Below, piece after piece: positions 18,424 through 27,855 of a stretch of DNA of 64,000 bases. The notes below the pieces were generated by a model. The model saw only the letters and a list, made by a program, of their open reading frames with translations, was not told the origin of the DNA and made no database searches. The translations under genes and the position numbers were made by a program. The stretch comes from Streptomyces halobius (GTDB lineage Bacteria; Actinomycetota; Actinomycetes; Streptomycetales; Streptomycetaceae), in assembly GCF_023277745.1 (NCBI RefSeq), contig NZ_CP086322.1:248001-312000 (forward strand), read 5' to 3'. Positions within the stretch are counted from its first letter, which is position 1. Every line of letters starts with the position of its first letter.

Positions 18424-19344
18424 TCAGGGCAGGCAGCGGGCGCATTCGGCGGCGTGTTGCAGTGCCGAGCGGCACGCCCGGACGGCCGGGTGGCCTCCAC
18501 TGCCGGGCCGTACGGCCGTAAAGAGCTGTCGGCTGTGGCCGCCGTCCGGCAGCGGGAGCAGCGGAACGCTCAGCGCTCTCCCGCCCCACAACAAGCCGGG
18601 CAGAAGAGCCGCCGCGTGGCCCTCTTCCACCAGCCGCAGCTGCACCAGCAGATCGGGCGACTCGAACCGTACGTCGGGCTCGAATCCGGCCTGGCGGCAC
18701 ACGGTCGTCGCCCACCGCCGGGACGCCGTACCCGCCGGTTCCATGACCCACGGATGGCCGGACAGCGCACGGAGCGCGACCGACGGCTCGGATGCGCGTA
18801 CGGCGCTGTCGGGCGGCAGGGCCAGCCGTACCTCGTCTCCGCACAGCTCGGCCGACTCGACCTCGGCGGCGGGGCGGGTACGCGCGTCGCCGGGGTACTC
18901 CTCGTCCACGACCAGGTCAACGTCCCGCGCGAGGAGCGCGGGCAGCGCGGTCTCCGGCTCCGTCTGCGTCACGTGAACGCGCAGGCCCGGGTGCTCCTCG
19001 CGCAGCAGGGTGAGCGCCGGCGGGATGAGCGCCAGCATCGCCGTTTGGAAGGCGGCGATCCGCAGGGTGCCGGTGACGGCGGTCAGCGAGGCGGCGATGT
19101 CGGCTTCGGCTCGCTCCAGTCGTTCCAGCACGACTTCCGTGTGCGCGACGAGGATCTCAGCCTGCTCGGTCAACCGCACGCGCCGCCCTACCGGTTCCAG
19201 CAGCGGTACGCCGACCTCCGTCTCCAGCACGGACAGTTGCTGTGAGACCGAGGACGGGCTGTACGAGAGGGCGGCCGCGACCGCGGCGAGGGTGCCGCGG
19301 TGTTTGAGTTCACGCAGCAGCCGCAGCCGGTGGAGATCGAGCAT
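18424..19344 (-). CDS. LysR-family transcriptional regulator
   Basis: This 306-residue protein has an N-terminal winged helix (LHRLRLLRELKHRGTLAAVA, SYSPSSVSQQLSVLETEVGV) and a C-terminal periplasmic-binding-like effector domain. It is read away from the PLP-dependent enzyme gene. The intergenic region carries an AATCAT-N11-ATGATT dyad at 19358-19380, close to a LysR T-N11-A site, so it probably controls the divergent genes and itself. The effector is unknown. Confidence 0.88.
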   Translation of the reverse strand: MLDLHRLRLLRELKHRGTLAAVAAALSYSPSSVSQQLSVLETEVGVPLLEPVGRRVRLTEQAEILVAHTEVVLERLERAEADIAASLTAVTGTLRIAAFQTAMLALIPPALTLLREEHPGLRVHVTQTEPETALPALLARDVDLVVDEEYPGDARTRPAAEVESAELCGDEVRLALPPDSAVRASEPSVALRALSGHPWVMEPAGTASRRWATTVCRQAGFEPDVRFESPDLLVQLRLVEEGHAAALLPGLLWGGRALSVPLLPLPDGGHSRQLFTAVRPGSGGHPAVRACRSALQHAAECARCLP

Positions 19345-19357
19345 CCCAAACCCCTTA

Positions 19358-19380
19358 AATCATTTGGTTTCCCGATGATT
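19358..19380. promoter_or_regulatory. putative LysR operator
   Basis: AATCAT and ATGATT are perfect inverted half-sites separated by 11 bases, 14 bases upstream of the LysR start and about 57 bases upstream of the divergent PLP-enzyme start. Position and T-N11-A-like form fit a LysR binding site. The intergenic DNA here is AT-richer than its surroundings. Confidence 0.5.
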
Positions 19381-19436
19381 ATTGCTCGAAAAGATGCGCT
19401 GGACCGATGGGATGGCGATACGGGAGCGTGGTCGGC

Positions 19437-20510
19437 ATGTCCACCGCTGATTGGTACACACATCCACCCGCTCGCTCCTGGACCTGCCCGCCCGCCCCGC
19501 GCGAAGCGGCCGCCTTCCACGCGACCCTGCCCGGCCACGCGCCGACCCCGCTGCGCGAAGTGCCCGCGCTCGCCGACGAACTGGGGGTACGCCGGGTGTT
19601 CGTCAAGGACGAGTCGTCTCGACTCGGCCTGCCCGCGTTCAAGATCCTGGGGGCGTCCTGGGCCATCCACCGAGCGCTGGCCGAGACGTCCGGCGACCGG
19701 CTCGTCACCGCCACCGACGGCAACCACGGTCGCGCCGTGGCCCGTATCGCCCGGCTCCTGGGACTGGCCGCCCATGTCCTCGTCCCGGGCGCGGTACACC
19801 CGGCGGCGGCCGCCGCCATCGAACGCGAGGGCGCACGGGTCACGCGAGTCGGCTGCTCGTACGACGACGCCGTACACCTAGCCGCCGAGACCGCCGCGCG
19901 CGAACCCGCCGCCGTCCTCGTCCAGGACACCTCCCGGCCCGGATACACCCAGATACCGGAGTGGATCACCGAGGGCTACACCACGCTGTTCCACGAGGCC
20001 GACGCACAACTGCGCGCGCTGGGTGCCGAACCCGCCGGGCTGGTGGCCATCCCCGTCGGCGTCGGCTCGCTGGCGCAAGCCGCCGTCACCCACTACCGCG
20101 CCCCGCGGAATGCCCCAGCGCCGTCGCTTTTGAGCGTCGAACCCGACAGCGCCGCCTGCGTCCTGGCCTCCCTCACCGCCAGCCGCCCGACCACCGTACC
20201 CACCGGCACCACCGTCATGACCGGACTCAACTGCGGCACCCCCTCCAGCGCTGCTTGGCCCCGGCTGCGCGACGGCCTCGACGGCGCCACCGCCGTCACC
20301 GACGCCGACAGCCTCCGCGCGGCCCGCGACCTGGCCGCGCTCGGCATCTCCTCCGGGCCCTGCGGCGCCGCCGCACTGGCCGGCGCCCGGGCCGCCCTGA
20401 CCTCTAGCGCGGAACGCCGCGCGGCGCTGGCGGAGCACAGCACAGGCACCGTCGTCCTCCTCAACACCGAAGGTGCCGACGCCAACCCACACACCTCAAC
20501 CCACCCGTAA
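19437..20510 (+). CDS. PLP-dependent lyase of the diaminopropionate ammonia-lyase / threonine dehydratase group
   Basis: This 357-residue protein belongs to fold-type II PLP enzymes. The Schiff-base lysine is in LGLPAFKILGASWAI, the phosphate-cradle region in TATDGNHGRAVARIARLLG, and a glycine turn in IPVGVGSLAQA. TQIPEWITEGYTTLFHEAD resembles the diaminopropionate ammonia-lyase signature, so that is the best guess; serine or threonine dehydratase remains possible. The ATG at 19437 was preferred to one at 19407, although both have weak ribosome sites. It runs into the SDR gene 23 bases later and is divergent from the LysR gene. Confidence 0.78.
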   Translation: MSTADWYTHPPARSWTCPPAPREAAAFHATLPGHAPTPLREVPALADELGVRRVFVKDESSRLGLPAFKILGASWAIHRALAETSGDRLVTATDGNHGRAVARIARLLGLAAHVLVPGAVHPAAAAAIEREGARVTRVGCSYDDAVHLAAETAAREPAAVLVQDTSRPGYTQIPEWITEGYTTLFHEADAQLRALGAEPAGLVAIPVGVGSLAQAAVTHYRAPRNAPAPSLLSVEPDSAACVLASLTASRPTTVPTGTTVMTGLNCGTPSSAAWPRLRDGLDGATAVTDADSLRAARDLAALGISSGPCGAAALAGARAALTSSAERRAALAEHSTGTVVLLNTEGADANPHTSTHP

Positions 20511-20533
20511 AACCCCCAGAGCTGGAGAACACC

Positions 20534-21273
20534 ATGGACTCTCCCGACAAGCCCCTGATCGTCGTCACCGGTGCCAGCTCCGGCATCGGCGCGGCCACCG
20601 CCCGGGCCTTCGCCGGCCTCGGTCACCCACTGCTGCTCCTCGCCCGCCGCGTCGACCGACTGGAGGCCCTCGGCCTGCCCTCGGCCTGCCCTCGGCCCTC
20701 ACCCGCGCTGTGGACGTCACCGACGCGACAGCCGTCGCCGTCGCCATCGCAGAGGCGGAGTCCGTATACGGACCGGTCGACGCCATCGTGAACAACGCGG
20801 GCGTGATGCTGCTCGGCGAGGTGGCCCACCAGCCGACCGAAGAGTGGGACCGGATGCTCGACGTCAATGTGCGCGGCCTGCTCAACGGCGTAGGGACGGT
20901 GCTCCCCGGCATGATCAGGCGCCGCCGTGGCACCATCGTCAACGTCAGCTCCGTGGCCGGACGAAAGGGTTACCCGAACCACACCGTCTACGTCGGCACC
21001 AAGTTCGCCGTCCATGCCATGTCCGAGAACCTCCGTGCCGAGGTGGCCAGGCACGGCGTCCGCGTCACCACCATCGCCCCGGGCGTCGTAGAGACCGAAC
21101 TGCTCTCCCACACCACCGATGAGGTGATCAAGTCCGATTACCAGGCATACAAGGAGTCCACCGACGCGCTGTCCGCCGAGGACGTGGCGGCCGCGATCCA
21201 GTACGCCTACGAGGCGCCGCAGCGGGTGTGCATCCGGGAGATCGTCCTCGCGGCGACGGCCCAGGACGCCTAA
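20534..21273 (+). pseudogene. short-chain dehydrogenase/reductase, frameshifted by an 11-bp tandem duplication
   Basis: The first frame carries the cofactor motif VVTGASSGIGAATARAF and reads to about 20682. The rest, NNAGVMLLGEV, NVSSVAGRKGYPN and the active-site YVGTK, is in another frame ending at 21273. The cause is visible: GGCCTGCCCTC occurs twice in tandem at 20672-20693, and removing one copy restores an uninterrupted SDR of about 240 residues. All catalytic residues (Asn, Ser, Tyr, Lys) are present. It is either a recent inactivation or a sequencing error. It is probably co-transcribed with the PLP enzyme. Confidence 0.8.
20672..20693. repeat. 11-bp tandem duplication inside the SDR gene
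   Basis: Two head-to-tail copies of GGCCTGCCCTC; the extra copy shifts the reading frame by two bases. Confidence 0.85.
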
Positions 21274-21299
21274 TTAAAGCTGGCGACCTCGTCGGCCGG

Positions 21300-21611
21300 A
21301 TGCGCGCCCCCAAAGACCCCCGGTTCGTCGCGATGGGCTGGCTGTGCCTGCACTACCTGTGCGAGCGGCGCGACCAGCCGCGGCGCCGCGATGTCCTGCT
21401 GCGGCTCTTTCCACAGCTGGAAGGCTTGCCCACAGGGGCTTGGTCCGCCGGCACGCGCCCCGTACGCCGGTCCCAGGACATGCCGATCGAGCAGCAGGCC
21501 ACGGCGATGAACGACTACCGGAAATGGCTTGCCATTACTCGCGACCCGGTCAGAGACAGCGAGAACCAAGTGTGCCCGTGTCCGGCATGCCGACCACTCA
21601 CAGGCCGCTGA
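21300..21611 (+). CDS. hypothetical protein, possibly a fragment
   Basis: This is a 103-residue frame: FVAMGWLCLHYLCERRDQPR, LLRLFPQLEGL, then a charged middle and CPCPACRPLTGR with a CxCxxC cluster. No family is recognised. The same frame is open further upstream into the end of the SDR gene without a good start, so it may be the 3' part of a truncated gene. Confidence 0.3.
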   Translation: MRAPKDPRFVAMGWLCLHYLCERRDQPRRRDVLLRLFPQLEGLPTGAWSAGTRPVRRSQDMPIEQQATAMNDYRKWLAITRDPVRDSENQVCPCPACRPLTGR

Positions 21612-21708
21612 TTCCGCCGGGCATCCGACTCGCTCGCGCCTGAGAGAACCCATTTCTTTACGACGGAGGCTTCGTGGTCATCCATACTCTCGAAACTGAC
21701 TTCCATCA

Positions 21709-21808
21709 TGTAGGTTCCGCGTTCCGCTGTCACATGCCGACGCTGTGAGCTGGTCGTTCTGACGGTTCCGCGTTCCGTGTCACCTTGATCGTTCCGCGCT
21801 CGGTGTCA
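21709..21808. repeat. left-end transposase-site array
   Basis: Three related units lie in the same direction: 21709-21732, 21764-21782 (GGTTCCGCGTTCCGTGTCA) and about 21790-21808 (GTTCCGCGCTCGGTGTCA). Each ends in TGTCA, as expected for repeated transposase-binding sites at one transposon end. Confidence 0.65.
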
Positions 21809-21957
21809 ATTCCCGGACGGTGCGGGCTCCGGACGGCTCGCAACGTCCGGAGCAGAGGGCTTCGACCAGGGTGTCCTGTCAAAGTGCAGCTGGCAGACGG
21901 CAATCCGCTGACCTGCGGAGGTGCCGGGTGGTTTGAGAATCCTGATGGCCGGTGTTC

Positions 21958-22400
21958 TCAAACGATTTGGCTTTCGCGGATGTCTCGTGCGCGGTAGAGG
22001 CGGAAGCGTCGGTAGAGCGGGTCCTGGGTTCCAAGGGTGGTGTAGATCCGGGCGAATCGTCGGCTCAGTTCTGCTGTCGTGGCGAGGTAGAGGTCTTTGG
22101 GGTCGATCGTGTGGGTCGGAGGGTTGAGGATCAGGTTCGCCAGCACCACGATCTCGGGGAATGCCGCGAGGGGGTGACGGTCCTTGGCGGGGATCTTCTT
22201 GTTGGCGGGGTGCTTTTCGATGAGGTCGAGGCGGTGGGTCCATTCACTGCCGAGATCGATCGGCATGCCGGAGGAGGACCATTCCTCGACGATCATCCGT
22301 GCAATTGAGGGCCTGTCCGAGTTGCCGGTGGCGGCACGCGAGCTGGCGGAGTCGCCGCTGAGCTGGGATGGCTTCCGGCTCAACCAGATCCAGGTCCATC
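21958..22400 (-). pseudogene. unrecognised gene fragment inside the element (possible transposition accessory protein)
   Basis: The frame ends with WTHRLDLIEKHPANKKIP, DRHPLAAFPEIVVLANLIL, TIDPKDLYLATTAELSRRF and DPLYRRFRLYRARDIRESQ. It looks like real coding sequence but lacks a convincing 5' end; upstream codons are unlike a protein start. A TniQ/TnsD-type accessory gene would fit the element, but I cannot show the zinc motifs. Function unknown. Confidence 0.35.
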
Positions 22401-22523
22401 GCCACCCCCAGCACTCACGTACATCCCGAAAGCGACCGTGACAGGTGCAGTGAGAACGAGACCAGCGAAGTGAGATCAAACCCCTCGAACGAGGCAGACC
22501 CCGCCCCTCAGCACGCGACGCGA

Positions 22524-22548
22524 TGAGAATCCGACAGCTTCAGTGCGA
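22524..22548. repeat. 25-bp direct repeat, copy 1
   Basis: TGAGAATCCGACAGCTTC begins a 25-bp sequence repeated at 23258-23282 with one mismatch. The two copies bracket the secreted-protein gene. Confidence 0.7.
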
Positions 22549-22741
22549 TGGCCGAACCAGCCTTGGGCTGTGTCCCACGACGTCCCATGAGGTAGTCATG
22601 TCTCCGCAGTTCAGCAGGTGGGGCGTCCCACATGGCCGTCATTTGCACAAAGCGGCTGGCCGCGGGCCTCGCCTTCGGAGCAGCGTGGTCACGACGACAC
22701 CACGTCGGCCTCGGCTGACTCAACGAGAGGATTCCGTCACC

Positions 22742-23083
22742 ATGCTCACTCCTCGCCGTCTTGCCATCGGCACTGCCGGAGCCGCCCTCGCCGTCGGCAC
22801 TGTCCTCGGGACCACGAGCGTCGCCCAAGCGACGCCCGCCGTGGACGCCGGCTCCCAGGCTGTGGCCAGCACCTTGGGCGGGACCGCACCCGCCTGCATC
22901 GAACGAGGCCGCAACATCCCCGGTGACCCGTGGGCCAGCGCCACGAACAAGTGCGGCAAAACGATGCGCATAAAGATCATCATCAAGTGGGGCGACGACA
23001 GCGGGTGCAAGGCCCTCGCCAATGGCGAGACCATGGTCCACTACTTCGTCACCGGCCACTATCAGAAGACCGTGACCTGCTAA
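22742..23083 (+). CDS. small secreted four-cysteine protein
   Basis: This 113-residue protein starts at ATG 22742 with AGAGGA about ten bases upstream. An N-terminal signal peptide (RRLAIGTAGAALAVGTVLG, then SVAQATPA) gives cleavage near residue 30. The mature part has four cysteines (PACIERG, TNKCGKT, SGCKAL, VTC at the very end), enough for two disulfides, and ends at the last cysteine. No family is recognised. It is flanked by 25-bp direct repeats and rides inside the 6.3-kb element as cargo. Confidence 0.6.
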   Translation: MLTPRRLAIGTAGAALAVGTVLGTTSVAQATPAVDAGSQAVASTLGGTAPACIERGRNIPGDPWASATNKCGKTMRIKIIIKWGDDSGCKALANGETMVHYFVTGHYQKTVTC

Positions 23084-23257
23084 CGCCGCCATCCCGCTGA
23101 ACAGCCAATTTCTCCACCGGCACCGGTGAGCGCACAACTCTGCGACGACTGATTCGGTGCCCATGCGATCCCGTCGTCTGCCGCAGTGCGTCCGGCAGGC
23201 GACGGTCCGCTGATGTCCGCCTCAATAGATCCCGCAGTGAAAAAGATGAGAACGAGG

Positions 23258-23282
23258 TGAGAATCCGACAGCTTCAATGCGA
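23258..23282. repeat. 25-bp direct repeat, copy 2
   Basis: Second copy of the 25-bp repeat (24 of 25 identical). It ends six bases before the putative 5' end of the outer group II intron. Confidence 0.7.
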
Positions 23283-24405
23283 CAGGAGTGCGCCACGAAG
23301 CATCACACGATCGAGTGGAGGTGAAAGACCTTCTCCACCGAGCCGTCGCAGCGGCCCGGTGAAGCTGGGGGCAGCCCGGCCCGGGGAACGCCGGGGAGGG
23401 TGGCAAGCGGCCCCGACAGCGGCGGGACGTGTCGATACTACCGGACGGCACGGGTCCGTCTAGCAAGGTCAGAAGGTGTAGCGAGAGCGAACCAGTGGTT
23501 GAAGCTCCGTAAGCATTGAGCCGGCTCAAACCTGGTGGATACGGGCCGGTATGCAGCGCGTGACGCGTCCGTCTTGGACGGGTGGGTCAACTCCGAAGCC
23601 GGGTTCCTGTTCCGGTGGGGAGGCCACGCTGAAAGCCTGCGGCGTAGGCGTGGCGATGCTGCCGGAGTAGAGCTGGGCATCTCCCTCACCGATCGATTGC
23701 GTGGTGAACGTGGGAACCACCCGCGGTCGCCCGACCCGCCGGGCAGCCAGCGCGGCGGTGGGCAGGTCCGTTGCCGACCGAGGGCCGCGGGTGGGGCGGA
23801 GGCCCCGTAGTAGTCGCGGGAGTAACGACCCGCCGTTGGAGACCGGGAAAGCCGGTCACAGGGCCAAGTTGCGCCGTCTAACTCGGCGTTGGATCACTCT
23901 CGCAGAGAGTAGAGGTTCGGAAGGAGAAGCCTCTGGACTACCCGCCTTACCTGGACGCGAAAGCGCGAGGGGACAACAGCATGGCGGGAAAGCGTGGAGC
24001 GTTGTGAAGGCGTTTATGGCGCTGCCGCGCAAAGTCCGTGTGATATGGCGAAGACCAAACTGTTTGAAGCCAAGTTCCCAGGGATGGAAATGTGCATCCT
24101 CCGACATACAACGCCCGGAGCGGAGTCATCAGCATCAGGCGAATCCCCTTTGCTTCGCCCCAACCCTTCCGGCTGGTGGACGGTGAGCAACGAGCTCACT
24201 CAAGGGAACGGACAGGCCGCCTACGTCACGCTCGATACGTCCAATGCAAGAGGAATTCGGGATCACCTAAGGGGCGCGAGCCCTATGGTGACGGAGTGTC
24301 AATAGTAGTCGTGGGAGTAACGCCCCACCGAGGAGAGCGGGAGAGCCGCTTACAGGGCCAAGTGGCACAGGTGTCCACGATATCCGGAGAGGCAAGGTAC
24401 GCGTA

Positions 24406-26229
24406 ATGCAGAGAGCCGAAGCCCTGATGGAGATCATCCACGAACGCGGCAAGAGAGGATTTCCACTGGAGAGACTGTACCGGCACCTGTTCAACCCGGA
24501 GTTGTATTTGCGGGCCTACGGCAAGATCTACCGCAACGATGGCTCTATGACACCCGGTTCTAACCAAGAGACCGTGGATGGTATGAGTCTGAAGAAAATT
24601 CAGACGATCATCGATGCTTTGCGACATGAGCGGTATCGGTGGACCCCGGTTCGGCGCGTATACATCGAGAAGAAAGGAACACCAGGGAAGCGCCGGCCTC
24701 TGGGTCTGCCTTCGTGGTCGGACAAGCTGCTGCAAGAAGTGATCCGCTCTCTGCTGGAGGCGTATTACGAGCCGCAGTTCTCCGATCGGTCCCATGGTTT
24801 CAGGCCAGGGAAGGGCTGTCACACAGCACTCGCGGAAGTTTCCGAGTCGTGGGGCGGGGTAACGTGGTTCGTCGAGGGAGACATCTCCCAGTGTTTCGAC
24901 CGGCTGGATCATGGGGTACTGCGCTCCATCTTAGCCGAAGACATTCACGACAACCGTTTTCTACGGTTGATCGACGGGCTATTCCAGGCTGGATACTTGG
25001 AGGAATGGCGCTATCACGAAACACTGAGTGGTGCGCCACAAGGGGGTGTTCTGAGCCCACTGCTCTCCAACATCTACCTGGACCGCTTGGACAAGTACGT
25101 CGAGACAACGCTCTTGCCTGTCTTCAACCGGGGCGCCCGACGCAAGCCGTATCTGCCGTACATGCGGATACACAAGGCAGCTTGGAAACTGGAGAAGCGC
25201 GGACGGCGGGAGGAAGCACGGCAGTTGCGCCATCAGCTGCAACGACTTCCCTCGCGTGACCCAAACGATTCAGGTTTCCGGCGGCTGCACTACGTCCGCT
25301 ATGCGGACGATTGGCTGCTCGGATTCTCCGGGACGAGGCAGGAAGCCGAGAACATCAAGGGACTGATCGGGAGATTCCTGCGGAATCATTTGAAGCTGGA
25401 ACTCTCTGATCGGAAGACCTTGATCACCCATGGGCGGACACGAGCCGCTCGTTTCCTCGGCTACGAGATCGTGGTCCACCACAACGACGCCAAACGCAAC
25501 CGACACGGCCATAGGTCCATCAACGGACAGATCGGCTTGAAGGTGCCAATGGATGTCGTGCGCGCCAAGCGCAAGCCCTACATGCGACGCGGCAAACCGG
25601 CCGCCAAACTGGAACGTGTCCACGACTCGAACTTTCAGATCGTGGCGCGGTACCAGGCGGAGTTCCGGGGAATCGCAGAGTATTACCAGCTGGCCTACAA
25701 CCGGCACCGCCTCGGCTCGCTGAGGTACGTCATGGAACGGTCTCTGGGCAAGACGCTGGGGCACAAGAACAAGCTCAGCGTCAATAAGATCTGGAACCGT
25801 TTCCGGGCGACTTGGCAAACTCCTGGAGGTCCTCGCAGAGGGCTACAGGTCACAGTCGAACGTGCCGGAAAGAGACCGCTGGTCGCCCGTTGGGGCGGGG
25901 TACCTCTGGCGCGCAGGACCACGAGGGTAATCCTCAGAGACGAACTCCCGGCTGTATGGAGACAGCGACCAGCGGAGCTCATCGACCGGCTCATGTCCAG
26001 TCGCTGCGAGCTCTGCCGAGCGCATACAGACGTCGAAGTGCATCACATTCGACGTTTGGAAGATCTCCCTACCCGGGATCAGGCTGAACAGCCTGAGTGG
26101 GCACAGCGGATGGCATCACGTCGCCGCAAGACCCTCGTAGTCTGCCGCGACTGCCACGGTGAAATCCACAATGGACGCACCGACCGGCAGGGCTCGCGGA
26201 ATTGGGCACTGGAGAGCCGGGTGCGGTGA
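24406..26229 (+). CDS. ltrA: group II intron reverse transcriptase/maturase with HNH endonuclease
   Basis: This intact 607-residue maturase has RT fingers and palm motifs including RRPLGLPSWSDKLLQEV, SHGFRPGKGCHTAL, EGDISQCFDRLDH, GAPQGGVLSPLLSN and the catalytic YADDW near residue 300. A maturase (X) region follows. The C-terminal zinc-HNH nuclease has CELC, EVHHIRRLED and CRDCHGEIHNG. Such proteins aid splicing and retrohome the intron. GGAGAGGCAAGG lies upstream of the ATG. Its last codons overlap the intron domain V, as is usual. GC content looks lower than in surrounding genes, supporting transfer. Confidence 0.92.
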   Translation: MQRAEALMEIIHERGKRGFPLERLYRHLFNPELYLRAYGKIYRNDGSMTPGSNQETVDGMSLKKIQTIIDALRHERYRWTPVRRVYIEKKGTPGKRRPLGLPSWSDKLLQEVIRSLLEAYYEPQFSDRSHGFRPGKGCHTALAEVSESWGGVTWFVEGDISQCFDRLDHGVLRSILAEDIHDNRFLRLIDGLFQAGYLEEWRYHETLSGAPQGGVLSPLLSNIYLDRLDKYVETTLLPVFNRGARRKPYLPYMRIHKAAWKLEKRGRREEARQLRHQLQRLPSRDPNDSGFRRLHYVRYADDWLLGFSGTRQEAENIKGLIGRFLRNHLKLELSDRKTLITHGRTRAARFLGYEIVVHHNDAKRNRHGHRSINGQIGLKVPMDVVRAKRKPYMRRGKPAAKLERVHDSNFQIVARYQAEFRGIAEYYQLAYNRHRLGSLRYVMERSLGKTLGHKNKLSVNKIWNRFRATWQTPGGPRRGLQVTVERAGKRPLVARWGGVPLARRTTRVILRDELPAVWRQRPAELIDRLMSSRCELCRAHTDVEVHHIRRLEDLPTRDQAEQPEWAQRMASRRRKTLVVCRDCHGEIHNGRTDRQGSRNWALESRVR

Positions 26230-26249
26230 TAAGTCGCATGCCCGGTTCG
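26214..26249 (+). ncRNA. group II intron domain V (inner intron)
   Basis: GAGCCGGGTGCGGTGATAAG followed by TCGCATGCCCGGTTC can fold as the conserved 34-nt catalytic hairpin with AGC triad-like base and a GNRA-like cap. The overlap with the maturase stop is normal for these elements. Confidence 0.7.
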
Positions 26250-26358
26250 GGAAGGGGCCGTCGGAAAAGGACCCCGCTGGGGCACCTCGCCGGCGGCCTA
26301 CTTCACGGGGCCAGCAAGTCAGCAGTAAGGACGCTGGAATGCCAGGAGGTTGACGCCG

Positions 26359-27789
26359 GTGAATACCGACGAACTGGAGTGGGCCTTGTTGAAGGCCGAA
26401 CGCCGGGTACTGGAGATCCAGACCAAGCTGCACCGTTGGGCCCGTGATGATCCTCATCGCAGGTTCGACGACCTCTTCAATCTCGTTGCCGATCCCGGCT
26501 TCCTGCTGGTGGCCTGAGAGCGGGTGCGGGGCAACAAGGGTGCACGCACGGCCGGGGTGGATGGACGCACGGCGTCATCCATCGCGCTGCGGGTCGGGGT
26601 CGAGGAATTCCTCGGCATGCTGCGGTCTCAGATCAAAGACCGCAGCTTCCGGCCCATGCCGGTACGGGAGCGGATGATCCCCAAGACGGGCGGCAAGCTG
26701 CGCCGTCTGGGGATCACGACGATCACCGACCGGGTCGTGCAGGCGTCCTTGAAACTGGTGTTAGAGCCGATCTTCGAGGCGGACTTTCTCCCGTGCTCCT
26801 ACGGGTTCCGCCCGAATCGCCGGACCCATGATGCAGTGGCCGAGGTGCGCCTGCTCACGTCCAAGAAATACGAATGGATCGTGGAAGGCGACATCAAAGC
26901 CTGCTTCGATGAAATCTCGCACACCGCCCTTATGGATCGGGTGCGGGCCCGAGTCGGAGACAAGCGTGTCCTGGCCCTGGTGAAGGCGTTCCTCAAGGCG
27001 GGCATCCTCAACGAGGACGGCCAGCTGCGGGACAACGACACCGGCACCCCGCAGGGTTCGATCCTGTCGCCGTTGCTCAGCAACGTGGCTCTCTCGGTCC
27101 TGGACGAGCACATCGCCCAGACTCCCGGAGGCCCCGGAACTGATCGCAACGAGCGCCAGAGGCGTCGACGCCGAGGTCTGCCCAACTTCCGGCTGGTCCG
27201 GTATGCAGACGATTGGTGCCTGATGGTCCACGGCACCAAGGCAGACGCCGAAGCATTACGCGACCAGATCGCAGAGGCCCTCTCCACGATTAGCCTGCGC
27301 CTGTCGCAGGAGAAGACCCTGATCACCCACATCGAGCAGGGCCTGGACTTCCTCGGATGGCACATCCAGCGCCACCGCAAACCAGGCACTAACCGGCACT
27401 ACGTCTACACCTATCCGGCCAAGAAGGCCCTGTGGGCCATCATGGCCAAGGTCAAGACGCTCTGCCGAGAGGTCGGTACGAACCAGCCGCTCGACGCCCT
27501 GCTCGCCCGGATCAATCCGGCAGTGCGGGGCTGGTGTGCCTACTTCCGGCCCGGGGTGTCCTTCGCGACCTTCTCCTACCTGCGCCACTACCTGTGGCAC
27601 GCGGTCTGGCGATGGGTACAGCGCAAGCACCCCAAGACGGGCCGGAGGAAGATCTTCCGCCGCTACTGCGGCCGTAGATCGTGGTGGGCCAGCGAGAACA
27701 GGGAGTTGTTCAACCCGATCACGGTAGGCACCACTCGCTACCGCTACCGGGGCCCGACGATTCCCACTCCCTGGGACGCCGCGGGATGA
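26359..27789 (+). pseudogene. ltrA: group II intron reverse transcriptase/maturase with in-frame stop
   Basis: From a GTG at 26359 (GGAGG eight bases upstream) the frame reads about 52 residues, then a TGA at 26515-26517 where related maturases have Trp (expected VAWERVRGNKGARTAGVDG). After it the protein is intact: RLGITTITDRVVQASLKLVL, SYGFRPNRRTHDAV, EGDIKACFDEISH, GTPQGSILSPLLSN, RYADDWCLMVHG and a C-terminal maturase domain (RGWCAYFRPGVSFATF). No HNH domain is present, unlike the neighbouring maturase. It belongs to the outer intron. Confidence 0.8.
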
Positions 27790-27820
27790 GGACAACTGAC
27801 GGGTCCCATCGGGGCTTGTG

Positions 27821-27855
27821 GAGAGCCGGGTGCGGTGCCAAGTCGCATGCCCGAT
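27821..27855 (+). ncRNA. group II intron domain V (outer intron)
   Basis: GAGCCGGGTGCGGTGCCAAG then TCGCATGCCCGATTC forms the same hairpin as the inner-intron copy with a few changes. It lies just after the second maturase gene. Confidence 0.65.

Larger units (their letters stand above)
23870..26306 (+). mobile_element. inner group II intron with RT-HNH maturase, inserted in the outer intron
   Basis: A domain-III-like segment (GTAGTCGTGGGAGTAACG to ACAGGGCCAAGTGG, 24303-24365) is a second copy of one at about 23810-23873, so two intron 5' regions lie before the first maturase gene. Domain V is at about 26214-26249 and the 3' end (GCCTACTTCAC) at 26306, after which sequence leading into the second maturase resumes. 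The 5' boundary (about 23870-24050) is uncertain. Confidence 0.55.

Noticed and set aside
23807..24365. The paired similar segments as a CRISPR or tandem repeat
   Set aside because: Only two copies about 490 bases apart, embedded in intron RNA domains; they fit two related introns better.
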